Shown one piece after another: positions 1-7,426 of a stretch of 30,426 nt of DNA. The notes beneath the pieces are model-generated. The model ran no database searches. It saw only the letters and a program-made list of their open reading frames with translations, and was not told where the DNA came from. The stretch comes from a virus. The stretch lies in IMG/VR virus record IMGVR_UViG_3300023180_007329, positions 1 to 30,426 of that record, one strand, 5' to 3'. Position 1 is the stretch's first letter, and every line of letters starts with the position of its first letter. The translations under genes and the position numbers were made by a program.

Positions 1-1069
1 CTAACAGTCGAGGACCCTCTCGCTTTGTTTGCTGACCGATTGTCTGTTCTGCGTGACTTTGGGTAATCTTAATTCTATGTTCAGAGTGTTGGACAACGCC
101 TATAAATTTTGGTATAACACCACCAGCACGTTCAATTTGAATTAAATCACCCAGCCCAAGATCGTGCTCTTCTATAATACCTATATTGTGAAGAGTTACA
201 CGTGAAATGGTGGCGTCATCGAGCACAACTGGCTCGACAACGCCTGTGGGATTCACAGTGCCAGTACGACCGACTACCCATAAGACATCTTGTAAAGTAG
301 TAACTGCAATTTCAGTCATACGCTTTTTGAGAGCCACAGCAAATCTTGGATACTTTGAAGTGTATCCAAGATGTTGTGATTTAGCATATGAGTTTGCACG
401 ATACACTACACCGTCTTGTGGGTATTCCCAAGCGCGATCTTCAAGCACCGTAAAGAATCCCATCCCTGTTAAAACTTTCATACGAGGCAAGTAATCCATA
501 TCGACCCCAAGCCAATCGTGTGCGATAAAATTAATATTTCTGTCTTTAAAATCGTGCGCAGATTTTAAGCCTAATGCGCCTGACACATAATTTCTAAAGT
601 TTTCTACTTCATTGTCTGTTACACACTCACCGTTAACAATAATTTCATCGAACTGAGTATCAATACGGTGTGGAATATTTTTTATCCATTCTGCAAGATG
701 TGTTACATCTTCTCCTTGTTCTCCGTTACCACGAGTAATTGCAAGCTTAAGCTTGCCTCTACGATAAACCAGAGTTAAGTTAGAACCATCAATTTTTGGG
801 AGTATAACATCCATCCAGGGTTCAACTTCTTCTTCTCCTTCATAGATTTTACGAAGAGAGTAAAGTTTATATGGATGTGTGATTTTACCAGCAGAACCGC
901 CTACACTAAGTGTTGGGGAATCGTGATCACGCCAACCTTGTGCTTTTTCCATTGCTTCAAGCTTATCATACAACTGATCATACTCGCCATCCGAAATAGA
1001 CGGAGCTGACAAGTCATAGTAAGCATGATTGTGCTTTTGAATAAGTTGTTTGAGTTCTTTGTAATTCAT
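1..1069 (-). CDS. ligA: NAD-dependent DNA ligase, partial (C-terminus beyond window)
   Basis: Seals nicks in duplex DNA using NAD+ as AMP donor; in a phage it would serve replication and repair. Translation from the ATG at 1069 runs open to the window edge (about 356 residues). It shows the Ia region (HAYYDLSAPSISDGEYDQLY, residues 15-34), SPTLSVGG (51-58) and the adenylation motif PKIDG with the nucleophile Lys at about residue 92. Later come a GVVYRAN block, LGYTSKYPRFAVALKK, then OB-fold matches VGRTGTVNPTG and ERAGGVIPKFIGVV. The zinc-finger, HhH and BRCT parts are outside the window. The N-terminus is shorter than in host LigA, where the lysine is near 115. T4 itself uses an ATP-dependent ligase, so this is a different ligase class. 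No clear ribosome-binding site precedes the start. Family assignment is secure. Confidence 0.95.
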   Translation of the reverse strand, partial: MNYKELKQLIQKHNHAYYDLSAPSISDGEYDQLYDKLEAMEKAQGWRDHDSPTLSVGGSAGKITHPYKLYSLRKIYEGEEEVEPWMDVILPKIDGSNLTLVYRRGKLKLAITRGNGEQGEDVTHLAEWIKNIPHRIDTQFDEIIVNGECVTDNEVENFRNYVSGALGLKSAHDFKDRNINFIAHDWLGVDMDYLPRMKVLTGMGFFTVLEDRAWEYPQDGVVYRANSYAKSQHLGYTSKYPRFAVALKKRMTEIAVTTLQDVLWVVGRTGTVNPTGVVEPVVLDDATISRVTLHNIGIIEEHDLGLGDLIQIERAGGVIPKFIGVVQHSEHRIKITQSHAEQTIGQQTKREGPRLL

Positions 1070-1107
1070 ATAAAGAATATATCAGAAAAAAAGAGGAACA
1101 ATCAATA

Positions 1108-1133
1108 GAAAACTCGCAGGATTACGAGTTTTC
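1108..1133 (-). terminator. Hairpin terminator between the DUF3310 gene and ligA
   Basis: On the minus strand GAAAACTCG and CGAGTTTTC form a perfect 9-bp stem around an 8-nt loop, followed by TATTG. The stop codon of the DUF3310 gene lies in the loop. The U-run is short, so termination may be partial, leaving some readthrough into ligA. The A-rich 5' arm means it could also work in the other direction. Confidence 0.5.
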
Positions 1134-1571
1134 AACCATTTTAATTAAATCATCAAGATACCAACGAGCTTTTTTAAGATCTTCAAGCTGTTTTTCTTTA
1201 GTATCGTGCTTAAGATTATACCGAGTAACATACTTTATAACGTTACCTTGTGAAAAACCCATATCCCAAGAGTCAATATAGGCTGTAGTTTCAATGCCCT
1301 TATTATAGTGAGGTGGGTGATTTACCATGTCTACATCACGATTTAGGTAATCACGTATCTTTTTCTCTTCAGGCGAAGAAGAAATCTGTCTACGAGTAGT
1401 TTCACCAAAGTTACGTTCATATACTGTTTTACCCCCATCAGGAGATTCATATATTTTAGGAGTTACAACATCATGATGAGATCGAGAGTTTTCAATTTTA
1501 TGTTTTCGTTCAGCTTCTTCTTCTTTTGTTTTTCTTGAAAGAAACTGTTCAAAAGTTTCATACTTATCCAT
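1122..1571 (-). CDS. DUF3310 family phage protein
   Basis: A 149-residue protein. The C-terminal 65 residues are a DUF3310 domain: VNHPPHYNKGIET at 83-95, then GNVIKYVTRYNLK and a KKARWYLDDLI helix. DUF3310 occurs in many phages, alone or fused to nucleotide-metabolism domains, and its biochemical role is not settled. Residues 1-80 are charged, probably flexible, and match nothing I recognise. The start at 1571 has a strong ribosome-binding site (AGGAGACTAT before ATG). It lies 8 nt downstream of the bL33-like gene and is the last gene before the hairpin at 1108-1133, so it appears to end the operon. Family assignment is firm; function is unknown. Confidence 0.85.
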   Translation of the reverse strand: MDKYETFEQFLSRKTKEEEAERKHKIENSRSHHDVVTPKIYESPDGGKTVYERNFGETTRRQISSSPEEKKIRDYLNRDVDMVNHPPHYNKGIETTAYIDSWDMGFSQGNVIKYVTRYNLKHDTKEKQLEDLKKARWYLDDLIKMVENS

Positions 1572-1579
1572 ATAGTCTC

Positions 1580-1783
1580 CTACTTTGAATGAGGTGGCAT
1601 TTTTGATTCAACGAACCAAACATGTTGACGAAGTTTTGGGTGGTACTTACGCATACGCAATTTTTGCGCATTACGTAGTTGAGTTAAGGTTTTAGCATGA
1701 ATAAAATGGTACGAAGCTGAATCTCTCTTCTCACCTTCTGGTATCATCCATACTTTATTATTTCTATTCTTTTTAGCAGCCAT
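1580..1783 (-). CDS. bL33-like ribosomal protein
   Basis: A 67-residue basic protein whose second half resembles large-subunit protein bL33. The stretch KLRMRKYHPKLRQHVWFVES (42-61) aligns with the bacterial pattern KLELKKFDPVVRQHVxxKEAK, including the RQHV run. Residues 24-35 (SYHFIHAKTLTQ) correspond to the family's F-Y-x-T-K-N strand. An N-terminal extension of roughly 15 residues is present and the zinc cysteines of C+ forms are absent. bL33 sits near the E site of the 50S subunit, so a viral copy could replace the host protein in new ribosomes. The start overlaps the upstream stop (TAATG), indicating translational coupling. The match was made by eye; a profile search would settle it. Confidence 0.7.
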   Translation of the reverse strand: MAAKKNRNNKVWMIPEGEKRDSASYHFIHAKTLTQLRNAQKLRMRKYHPKLRQHVWFVESKMPPHSK

Positions 1784-2091
1784 TATTCTACCTTATTTTT
1801 AACAGCTTTAAGAAGTTTTTGAAGATTTTCTTTTTTATTGAGATTTACTCCATCAACTTCAATTTCAAGGATTTCTTCGAGTTCACGAAGCATGACTTTA
1901 ACCGTTTGAGAACGATCTTCTTCTTCCACAACGGGTTTTTCATAAATTTTTAATTGAACTAATTTACTTATAACACTTCTATATCCTTTTGAGAAGTGAG
2001 AAGCTAATTCATATACGTCTTTTTGTTCATCTTCTGTATACATTCTAATTAGTTCTGCTTCTTGTTCATCATTCCAGGCTTTAACGCTCAT
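1783..2091 (-). CDS. Small phage protein with N-terminal helix-turn-helix-like region
   Basis: A 102-residue protein. The start WNDEQEAELIRMYTEDEQKD followed by ELASHFSKGYRSVISKLVQL looks like a Myb/SANT or GcrA-type tri-helical DNA-binding fold: an acidic first helix, then a putative recognition helix containing YRSVISKL. Residues 55-102 are charged and helical. From memory, similar proteins are common in T4-like marine phages, but I cannot name a function. It is tightly packed between the PC4 and bL33-like genes: the PC4 stop is 2 nt upstream, and its own stop overlaps the next start as TAATG. A transcription or packaging accessory role is possible but unproven. Confidence 0.6.
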   Translation of the reverse strand: MSVKAWNDEQEAELIRMYTEDEQKDVYELASHFSKGYRSVISKLVQLKIYEKPVVEEEDRSQTVKVMLRELEEILEIEVDGVNLNKKENLQKLLKAVKNKVE

Positions 2092-2093
2092 TT

Positions 2094-2357
2094 TTACTCC
2101 AATTCTAATTCAAGCTGATTGTTCCATACATATCGTTGAGCAACAGCTTTACTTGCGTCTTCTAATAGAGGGATAAGAGAACTTACTTCATCGGCTGGGA
2201 TAGAAAATCCAGATTTAGTGGGATACCATTGACCTGTATCTCCGTCCATAGCATATTCTCTAATATGCAGATAAAGAATTTCTCTAAATTCATTAATTGT
2301 TACTTTTACAGCGTTTCCGTTTGGTTTATGAAAAGCTGTTCCAAAATCAATATTCAT
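2094..2357 (-). CDS. PC4/p15-like ssDNA-binding protein
   Basis: An 87-residue protein matching the transcriptional coactivator p15 (PC4) fold. KVTINEFREILYLHIREYA (18-36) is followed by WYPTKSGFSIPADEVSSLIP (44-63), the family's paired strands and basic loop that bind single-stranded DNA. In phages and bacteria these small dimers are linked to transcription, replication or recombination. I place the start at the ATG at 2357 because it forms an ATGA overlap with the oxygenase stop and is preceded by AGAG. The longer frame from 2399 would need a TTG start inside the upstream gene. The acidic tail (LELELE) is also seen in ssDNA-binding proteins that recruit partners. Confidence 0.8.
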   Translation of the reverse strand: MNIDFGTAFHKPNGNAVKVTINEFREILYLHIREYAMDGDTGQWYPTKSGFSIPADEVSSLIPLLEDASKAVAQRYVWNNQLELELE

Positions 2358-2938
2358 ACTATCTCTATTTGATCTGTGTTTATAAAATTTTTTAACCAAG
2401 GGGTAACTGGATATGCCTTAAATACTTGTACCAAAGAATATCTGGTTTCTGTTTTTGAGTTATTCATCATACCGTGTGCTACTAAGTCTGGATCAAATAA
2501 AACAGTTTCTCCTACCTTTAAACTAAATTGCTCTATCTCACCATTTAATTGAAACTGGTATATAAAATCATCACTGCCAGTAAGTGCTGTTACAGCTCTT
2601 AAACGAAAATCATCATTTGAAACCGCATTAACGTTATTATCATCCGTATGTAAAGGAATTGTTTGTCCAGGTTCTTGTTTATGAACTCTAACACGGGTTG
2701 TTTCAAACTTGAAATAATCAATTAAGGACTTACATAAACTATAGTATTTTGTATATTTAAAATCTTTTGGGTTTTCAACTGGTTTATTTCTATAAAAACT
2801 ATGTATATTTCCATCTACGCTTTTTATAGAAACTGCGTCTACATTACCTGCAAGATCTTGATCATCATGTGGTTTAAAATTTAGTTTAGATAACCAAGAG
2901 TTATCAAAGACTAATTTCGTCTTGGCAATCATAAGCAT
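2354..2938 (-). CDS. 2OG-Fe(II) oxygenase
   Basis: A 194-residue protein of the 2-oxoglutarate/iron dioxygenase superfamily. Iron ligands are the HTD triad (His97, Asp99) and His155 in DPDLVAHG. Arg166 in TETRYSLV is the likely 2-oxoglutarate anchor. Spacing and the GETVLFDPD strand resemble aspartyl/asparaginyl beta-hydroxylase or prolyl hydroxylase types. Substrate cannot be read from the sequence; proteins, nucleic acids or small molecules are all known for phage members. It overlaps the upstream 463-residue gene by 35 nt and the PC4 gene by 4 nt, so it is co-translated with them. It is one of five such oxygenases in this window, and they are not close copies of one another. Confidence 0.85.
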   Translation of the reverse strand: MLMIAKTKLVFDNSWLSKLNFKPHDDQDLAGNVDAVSIKSVDGNIHSFYRNKPVENPKDFKYTKYYSLCKSLIDYFKFETTRVRVHKQEPGQTIPLHTDDNNVNAVSNDDFRLRAVTALTGSDDFIYQFQLNGEIEQFSLKVGETVLFDPDLVAHGMMNNSKTETRYSLVQVFKAYPVTPWLKNFINTDQIEIV

Positions 2939-4295
2939 AAATATAATCCTTTAATCTATTTCCTTCAACAGGACGATCTAAATAGTCTTTACCAAGAATC
3001 CAAAGATTAGGATTTTTTTCTTCTAATTGGTTAATCCATGTTTCATAACAATCTTTAACACCACTCAGACCTCTTGTATATTGTGCGCCTACTGTATGAA
3101 AAGCATTACTCCACCAAATGAGTGAGTTTTCTTCCTGAGTTACTATATTAGTAACTTTTTCAGGATTTTCACAAATATCACAGTGAATATAAGAATGAGA
3201 TAATGTTTTATATCTATCCCAATGGTTTTTAATATCTTTTTCTGTTCCCCACCATTTTATCTCTCTTTCCCAAAGTTCTTTTCTTGAGAGAGTTTGTGTC
3301 TCATTCCCACCAGTTTCATTAATTTGATATTTTCTTTGAGCGTAGTCTAAAAAAGCTGGATAATCTTCGCCATCCCATTCTTTTAAGAGTAGCTTTTTAA
3401 AAGCTAAAGCAGCTTTACTGTAATCATAATAAACTATTTCACAATCATCAGTAAAAGCATAATGATGTAAAATCATATTAGGCTTAAAACTAGCAGCTAC
3501 GGCATAGAGTTTATTAATTGGTTTTTCTATGTTAACATATTTTAAATCAGCGTAGTTTTCTGTATTCCAAAAGAATACACATTGTTGAGCATAGTTAACA
3601 ATATTTGAAATCCAAGATAATTGATGTTCAAGATCTGCCGCACTTGTTGTAGGGTAGATATATTCTTTAAATTCTCTTATTTTAGGATGAAAATTATATA
3701 CTGTTAGATCATTTTGTAGACTGACATTAATAAAATTCCAACCATCAACAAGGGGGGTACAGATTGTAAGTTCTTCAGTTGGTTTTAGAGATAAAGGTGT
3801 ATAGTCATCATGTATGTCTTTCACATGTCTTTCTGCTCTTACTACAAACTCTTCTCCTGAGTTTTTGTTACCAAACACAGGTTTATCGAATTTTTTATAA
3901 TAATTAAGGTTAACTAACATGCATTGTTTATGTAATCCATAATACCCTTGTGCACCTGTTGGGTTGTTTTTATTCTTTTTGTTTTTATCCATTATATGCC
4001 CAGTAATAAAGAAATCTTGTTTACTAATCCATTTCTCTATAAAAGTGAAAAAAGAAGCATCTTTGATAATATGACCAACAGATTGAACTATACAATAGTC
4101 TACATCATGTTTTAAAGCTTCATCTAATACATCATTAATATTTTGCTTTACTATAATAGGTCCAAAATATTTAAATCTGGTAAAAAACTCAGTAATCTCT
4201 TTATTCTTTTGCGCTTGAGATAGGTTATGAGATGTACGTGTATCATCATAGATGCCTACAACGTAGTTTTTATTTTTACCCATGATTCTTTTCAT
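2904..4295 (-). CDS. Large phage protein of unknown function, glycosyltransferase-like N-terminus
   Basis: A 463-residue protein I cannot assign. Residues about 10-190 alternate strands and helices, with DYCIVQSVGH and FFITGHIMDK, which recalls the nucleotide-sugar fold of GT-A glycosyltransferases. I see no clear DxD motif, so this is weak. The C-terminal half is rich in Trp and aromatic residues (KELWEREIKWWG, SLIWWSNAFHT) and has one CDIC pair. It lies between two 2OG oxygenase genes, 6 nt after one and overlapping the next by 35 nt, so it is probably part of the same modification unit. An alternative start (MGKNKN) lies 12 nt inside. Structure prediction would be the quickest route to a function. 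Confidence 0.7.
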   Translation of the reverse strand: MKRIMGKNKNYVVGIYDDTRTSHNLSQAQKNKEITEFFTRFKYFGPIIVKQNINDVLDEALKHDVDYCIVQSVGHIIKDASFFTFIEKWISKQDFFITGHIMDKNKKNKNNPTGAQGYYGLHKQCMLVNLNYYKKFDKPVFGNKNSGEEFVVRAERHVKDIHDDYTPLSLKPTEELTICTPLVDGWNFINVSLQNDLTVYNFHPKIREFKEYIYPTTSAADLEHQLSWISNIVNYAQQCVFFWNTENYADLKYVNIEKPINKLYAVAASFKPNMILHHYAFTDDCEIVYYDYSKAALAFKKLLLKEWDGEDYPAFLDYAQRKYQINETGGNETQTLSRKELWEREIKWWGTEKDIKNHWDRYKTLSHSYIHCDICENPEKVTNIVTQEENSLIWWSNAFHTVGAQYTRGLSGVKDCYETWINQLEEKNPNLWILGKDYLDRPVEGNRLKDYIYAYDCQDEISL

Positions 4296-4301
4296 AACTT
4301 T

Positions 4302-4907
4302 TTACAACCAAATCTTCAACTTTTTAGTTTTTACTCCGTGAACTATAATATGATATCTATCTTCTTTTGACTCATTAATATAGGCATGTTCATTACCTAC
4401 ATCTAACATCATCGCAGTTCCAGGCTTAAAAGGAACAAATCCTTCATGACCTTTCATTTTCATTTTACAACCATTAGGGTGATTTAAAGCCATATTGATA
4501 GGAGAAAGTTTATTAATATCCGTATCTTTATGTGGGGTAATAAAACCTCCTGGTTCAAGTAACATGAATCTTACTCTGTAGTAGGAAGAAAAAGGAAATA
4601 CATTCTTAAAAAAAGAAACGGTATTAGGACAAAGACCTGAAATTTCTGTCCATCTATAAGGAGTTTCTTTGTTAGATTTATATCCATATTGTTCATAGTG
4701 ATTAGTTTTTTCTGCTGAAATACCGTGAATTGATAAGCTACGCCAACCCTGATGCCTATAACCTCCAGCCCCGTCTTGGTCGCGATGTTTTACAAAACGA
4801 TCTTTTAGTGCAATAGCCTCTTTAAGCATAGATTCATAGTTGAATTGAATATCAAGCTTTAACCAAGGTAACCCACTTTCGTTTACTATCCAATTAAAGT
4901 CTTTCAT
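4302..4907 (-). CDS. Aspartyl/asparaginyl beta-hydroxylase-like 2OG-Fe(II) oxygenase
   Basis: A 201-residue dioxygenase of the aspartyl/asparaginyl beta-hydroxylase type. From the ATG at 4907 the metal ligands are His126 and Asp128 (ITPHKDTD) and His174 (GNEHAYINES), with Arg184 (KEDRYHIIVHG) as 2-oxoglutarate anchor. The RVRFMLLEPGG strand before HxD and the NGCKMKM segment between the ligands fit that family. Such enzymes hydroxylate protein side chains or free amino-acid derivatives; the substrate here is unknown. The start overlaps the Fe-S carrier stop as TGATG, implying coupled translation. A TTG just upstream would add one residue and is less likely. Confidence in the family is high. 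Confidence 0.88.
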   Translation of the reverse strand: MKDFNWIVNESGLPWLKLDIQFNYESMLKEAIALKDRFVKHRDQDGAGGYRHQGWRSLSIHGISAEKTNHYEQYGYKSNKETPYRWTEISGLCPNTVSFFKNVFPFSSYYRVRFMLLEPGGFITPHKDTDINKLSPINMALNHPNGCKMKMKGHEGFVPFKPGTAMMLDVGNEHAYINESKEDRYHIIVHGVKTKKLKIWL

Positions 4908-5446
4908 CAATATATATCCAGTAGATCTTCATCAAATGCAAAACTTGTTCCACATCCGCAAGAAGCGCGTGCTCCTGGATTGTCTACTTTGAGTAATTTA
5001 TTCATTCCTTTATCTTCAAGATCGATAGTAGTTCCATATAAAAATTGTAGAGATTCACGATCAACTAAAGCTGGTGGCGATTCCGAAAACTGAATATCTT
5101 CATCTGTAATTTCTGAAGCCACATCAAAAGCGTAATTAAAACCGGAGCACCCCCCACCGTAGACTGAAAACTTAAAATATTGTCCTTCTTCCAGATTTTG
5201 TGTAATAAAAATTCTAGCTTTAGGAGTAATATTTGGCAGCTGACCAGAATAAGACTCATCAATAATTGGAGCATGTCCATGAAAATCCTGTAATACTTTA
5301 TCTGCAAGAGAGGGCTGATGATTATCTAAAACCTTTTGAGCCAACCTTGCAAGCTCCTTTTCATCTTTATTTTCTTCTAGTTCTGCTTCAAGTTCTGCAA
5401 ACCACTTATCAAGATCGGAGTCTGATGGGAGTTGATTTTCCTGCAT
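4907..5446 (-). CDS. A-type iron-sulfur carrier (IscA/ErpA/HesB family) with N-terminal extension
   Basis: Residues 72-179 are a complete A-type Fe-S scaffold: YGGGCSGFNYAF with Cys100, and ASCGCGTSFAF with Cys163 and Cys165. These are the three conserved cysteines that hold the cluster. Such proteins hand clusters to apo-enzymes. Hosts have their own, so a phage copy probably supports Fe-S maturation during infection; two radical SAM enzymes in this window are possible clients. The first 70 residues are acidic and helical and are not part of the family, whose members are usually 105-120 residues. The ribosome-binding site is AGAGGA, 6 nt before ATG. It overlaps the upstream GT4 gene by 38 nt. 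Confidence 0.92.
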   Translation of the reverse strand: MQENQLPSDSDLDKWFAELEAELEENKDEKELARLAQKVLDNHQPSLADKVLQDFHGHAPIIDESYSGQLPNITPKARIFITQNLEEGQYFKFSVYGGGCSGFNYAFDVASEITDEDIQFSESPPALVDRESLQFLYGTTIDLEDKGMNKLLKVDNPGARASCGCGTSFAFDEDLLDIY

Positions 5447-6575
5447 GTAAATCCTCTATTACTTTCACGTAAGATTTTGTAACTGATTCCCAAGTGTTTG
5501 GAAAAGATGTTTCTTTGACTTTTTTAAATAGCTTTTCTCTATCGTGAGAATGATAAATCCATTGTAACATTTTTTGTAAAGAATGTCCATCTGGCTCATT
5601 CATAATTGTATGAGAATTCATCATAGTAAAAGCATCTCCTGGCTTTTGAGCAAAAATCTGTCCAGAAGTGATATCAACAGCTGTTGGTTTAGTTTGTATA
5701 CGTAGTCCAATATCTTCAGGAATAAAATCTTGGTGAGGGCCTTTATCAGGAATAATAGGTAAACACCCACAAGCAACAGCTTCTTGAATATGCATACCAA
5801 ATCCTTCTGCCCTATAAGGATGAACCACGACTTTAGAAGCAGTAAACAACCCCGCCATTTCTTTATCAGATAAGGCATCATCAATATAAGTAACTTTAGC
5901 ACATCCTGTTTTATACTGCATTTTAATAATTTCATTCAAAACATTATTTTTTCCGTAAATTTGAGGATTATCTTTAATAATTAATCTTGCATTATCGTAT
6001 GATTTAAAACATTTATGCCAAGTATTAATTAGTAAGTCTAAACCTTTTCTCCACTGAGAGTTGCCAACATATACAAAATTAAATTTATTAGGATCAATAT
6101 CGTATTTTGTTAAAGGTTTAGCAGATTGATTAAAAATCTTTTCATTGTATCCATTAGGAATAGTTGTGATTTTATTTGGATTTAAACCACCTCTTATAGC
6201 TACATCTCTAATGTAGTTAGAGGGCACAATTACGTGATCAGCAAATGTTTCCCATTTGTATTGCCATTCAAAAGGTATCTTTGGATATTCCCAAGGTTGG
6301 ATATAAATAACTTTTGTATTTTCTTTTGCAGGCCATTGCCAAATAGGGGGGTAAGAGTGTCTAATTTGAATATTAATTTCTTCTTTTGAATGATCTTTTT
6401 GTTGTAGTTCTTTTAATACTTTTACAGTATCTTTGCTTAAACCGTGAACGGGATCGTAAGAATCAAGAGAAGTTATAAATACATTATGAGTTTTACTTAA
6501 TTCTAAAGCTAAGTTACGATTAATTAGTGTTAAAGAATGGTTATCATAAAATTTACCAATAAGTTCTATATTCAT
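5409..6575 (-). CDS. GT4-family glycosyltransferase
   Basis: A 388-residue GT-B glycosyltransferase of group 1 (GT4). The C-terminal domain begins at FNFVYVGNSQWRKGLDLL (165-182). It carries the nucleotide-sugar site HPYRAEGFGMHIQEAVACG (252-270), with the E-x7-E pair at Glu257 and Glu265. The N-terminal domain has the usual VIVPSNYIRDVAIRGG and ITTIPNGYN segments. It transfers a sugar from an activated donor, with acceptor unknown. No membrane segment is visible, so it acts in the cytoplasm. The start overlaps the previous stop as ATGA. Gene order (GT4, GT2-like, methyltransferase) points to one glycan or glycoprotein being built stepwise. Confidence 0.92.
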   Translation of the reverse strand: MNIELIGKFYDNHSLTLINRNLALELSKTHNVFITSLDSYDPVHGLSKDTVKVLKELQQKDHSKEEINIQIRHSYPPIWQWPAKENTKVIYIQPWEYPKIPFEWQYKWETFADHVIVPSNYIRDVAIRGGLNPNKITTIPNGYNEKIFNQSAKPLTKYDIDPNKFNFVYVGNSQWRKGLDLLINTWHKCFKSYDNARLIIKDNPQIYGKNNVLNEIIKMQYKTGCAKVTYIDDALSDKEMAGLFTASKVVVHPYRAEGFGMHIQEAVACGCLPIIPDKGPHQDFIPEDIGLRIQTKPTAVDITSGQIFAQKPGDAFTMMNSHTIMNEPDGHSLQKMLQWIYHSHDREKLFKKVKETSFPNTWESVTKSYVKVIEDLHAGKSTPIRLRS

Positions 6576-7426
6576 TGATATGCTTTTCCTAAATTTTGTC
6601 TAATGTAGTCTTCAACTTGTTCTGAAGGGATTGGAATTACTTGGGGCCATTGTGCGCCACCCAAACCTGATGTTTTAAAGTTTTCAAGCTCATGGTAATT
6701 ATCCCAAGTTACTTTTGACCAGATTTGATAAAAAGGATCTTGTTCTACTAAATCAGAGTGCCCAATATTATTAATTTTCTCATGAAGCTCTTTATCTGGA
6801 CGGCAAAGACTCCAGTGCAAAGCAACAAGAGGACTCATCAGTCTTTTGTCTCCTGCAGCAGATTTATCTGTCCATCTGGCATAGGTAAAAGTACTATCTT
6901 TAGAAGTTACAACACCTTGATTTTCTCCAAAAAAGGGAGAGCCATCTGTGTTAGCGATTACAAGAGTTTGTGAGTTTCCTTCTTCATCTGTAACAACCTT
7001 ATATGGAGTAGCCCAAGTCATACATATATCCATCTTATTTTTATAAAGTTCTACTAAAGGACAAAAATCATAAAAAAACTCTTTTGCATTAATTAGTATT
7101 TCATCTGCATCAAACGAAAAAATCCAATCATTTGAGCATTGAGCTTTTAAAAAGTTTCTTTCAAAATTATCGTTTTCAATTGCAACTTGAGACTGGTGAA
7201 AATCTTCTTCAATAATTGATATTTTTCCGTCACCGTCTATTTGTGAAAGTTCTTTCCATAACGCTTCTTCATTAATGGAAAAAGGATTACCACTCCAGGT
7301 AATACGATCTTTATCAATTCCTAATATAATCTCATCTACATAGTTGTAGTAGCGTTCAATTGATTTCGGTAAAAATCTATTAGCATCATAAGATATTAAA
7401 CTTATTGCACTTTTCTTACTTGCCAT
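6572..7426 (-). CDS. GT2-like glycosyltransferase (GT-A fold)
   Basis: A 284-residue protein starting AISLISYDANRFLPKSIERY, the early strand-helix of GT-A glycosyltransferases. The metal/nucleotide motif DAD is at residues 106-108 in WIFSFDADEIL. Residues 185-250 are variable and probably bind the acceptor. No transmembrane segment is seen. It overlaps the upstream methyltransferase gene by 11 nt and the GT4 gene by 4 nt. It differs from the other two GT-A-like proteins of the cassette in length and motif context, so each probably adds a different sugar. The donor cannot be predicted from sequence alone. Confidence 0.82.
   Translation of the reverse strand: MASKKSAISLISYDANRFLPKSIERYYNYVDEIILGIDKDRITWSGNPFSINEEALWKELSQIDGDGKISIIEEDFHQSQVAIENDNFERNFLKAQCSNDWIFSFDADEILINAKEFFYDFCPLVELYKNKMDICMTWATPYKVVTDEEGNSQTLVIANTDGSPFFGENQGVVTSKDSTFTYARWTDKSAAGDKRLMSPLVALHWSLCRPDKELHEKINNIGHSDLVEQDPFYQIWSKVTWDNYHELENFKTSGLGGAQWPQVIPIPSEQVEDYIRQNLGKAYQ

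Noticed and set aside
207-494. Plus-strand reading frame of 95 codons
   Set aside because: It is the antisense shadow of the DNA ligase gene, whose minus-strand frame has clear conserved motifs.
6302-6309. TATAAATA octamers at 6302-6309, 9113-9120 and 10957-10964
   Set aside because: All are on the plus strand inside or at the end of minus-strand genes, with no rightward gene after them; expected by chance in AT-rich DNA.
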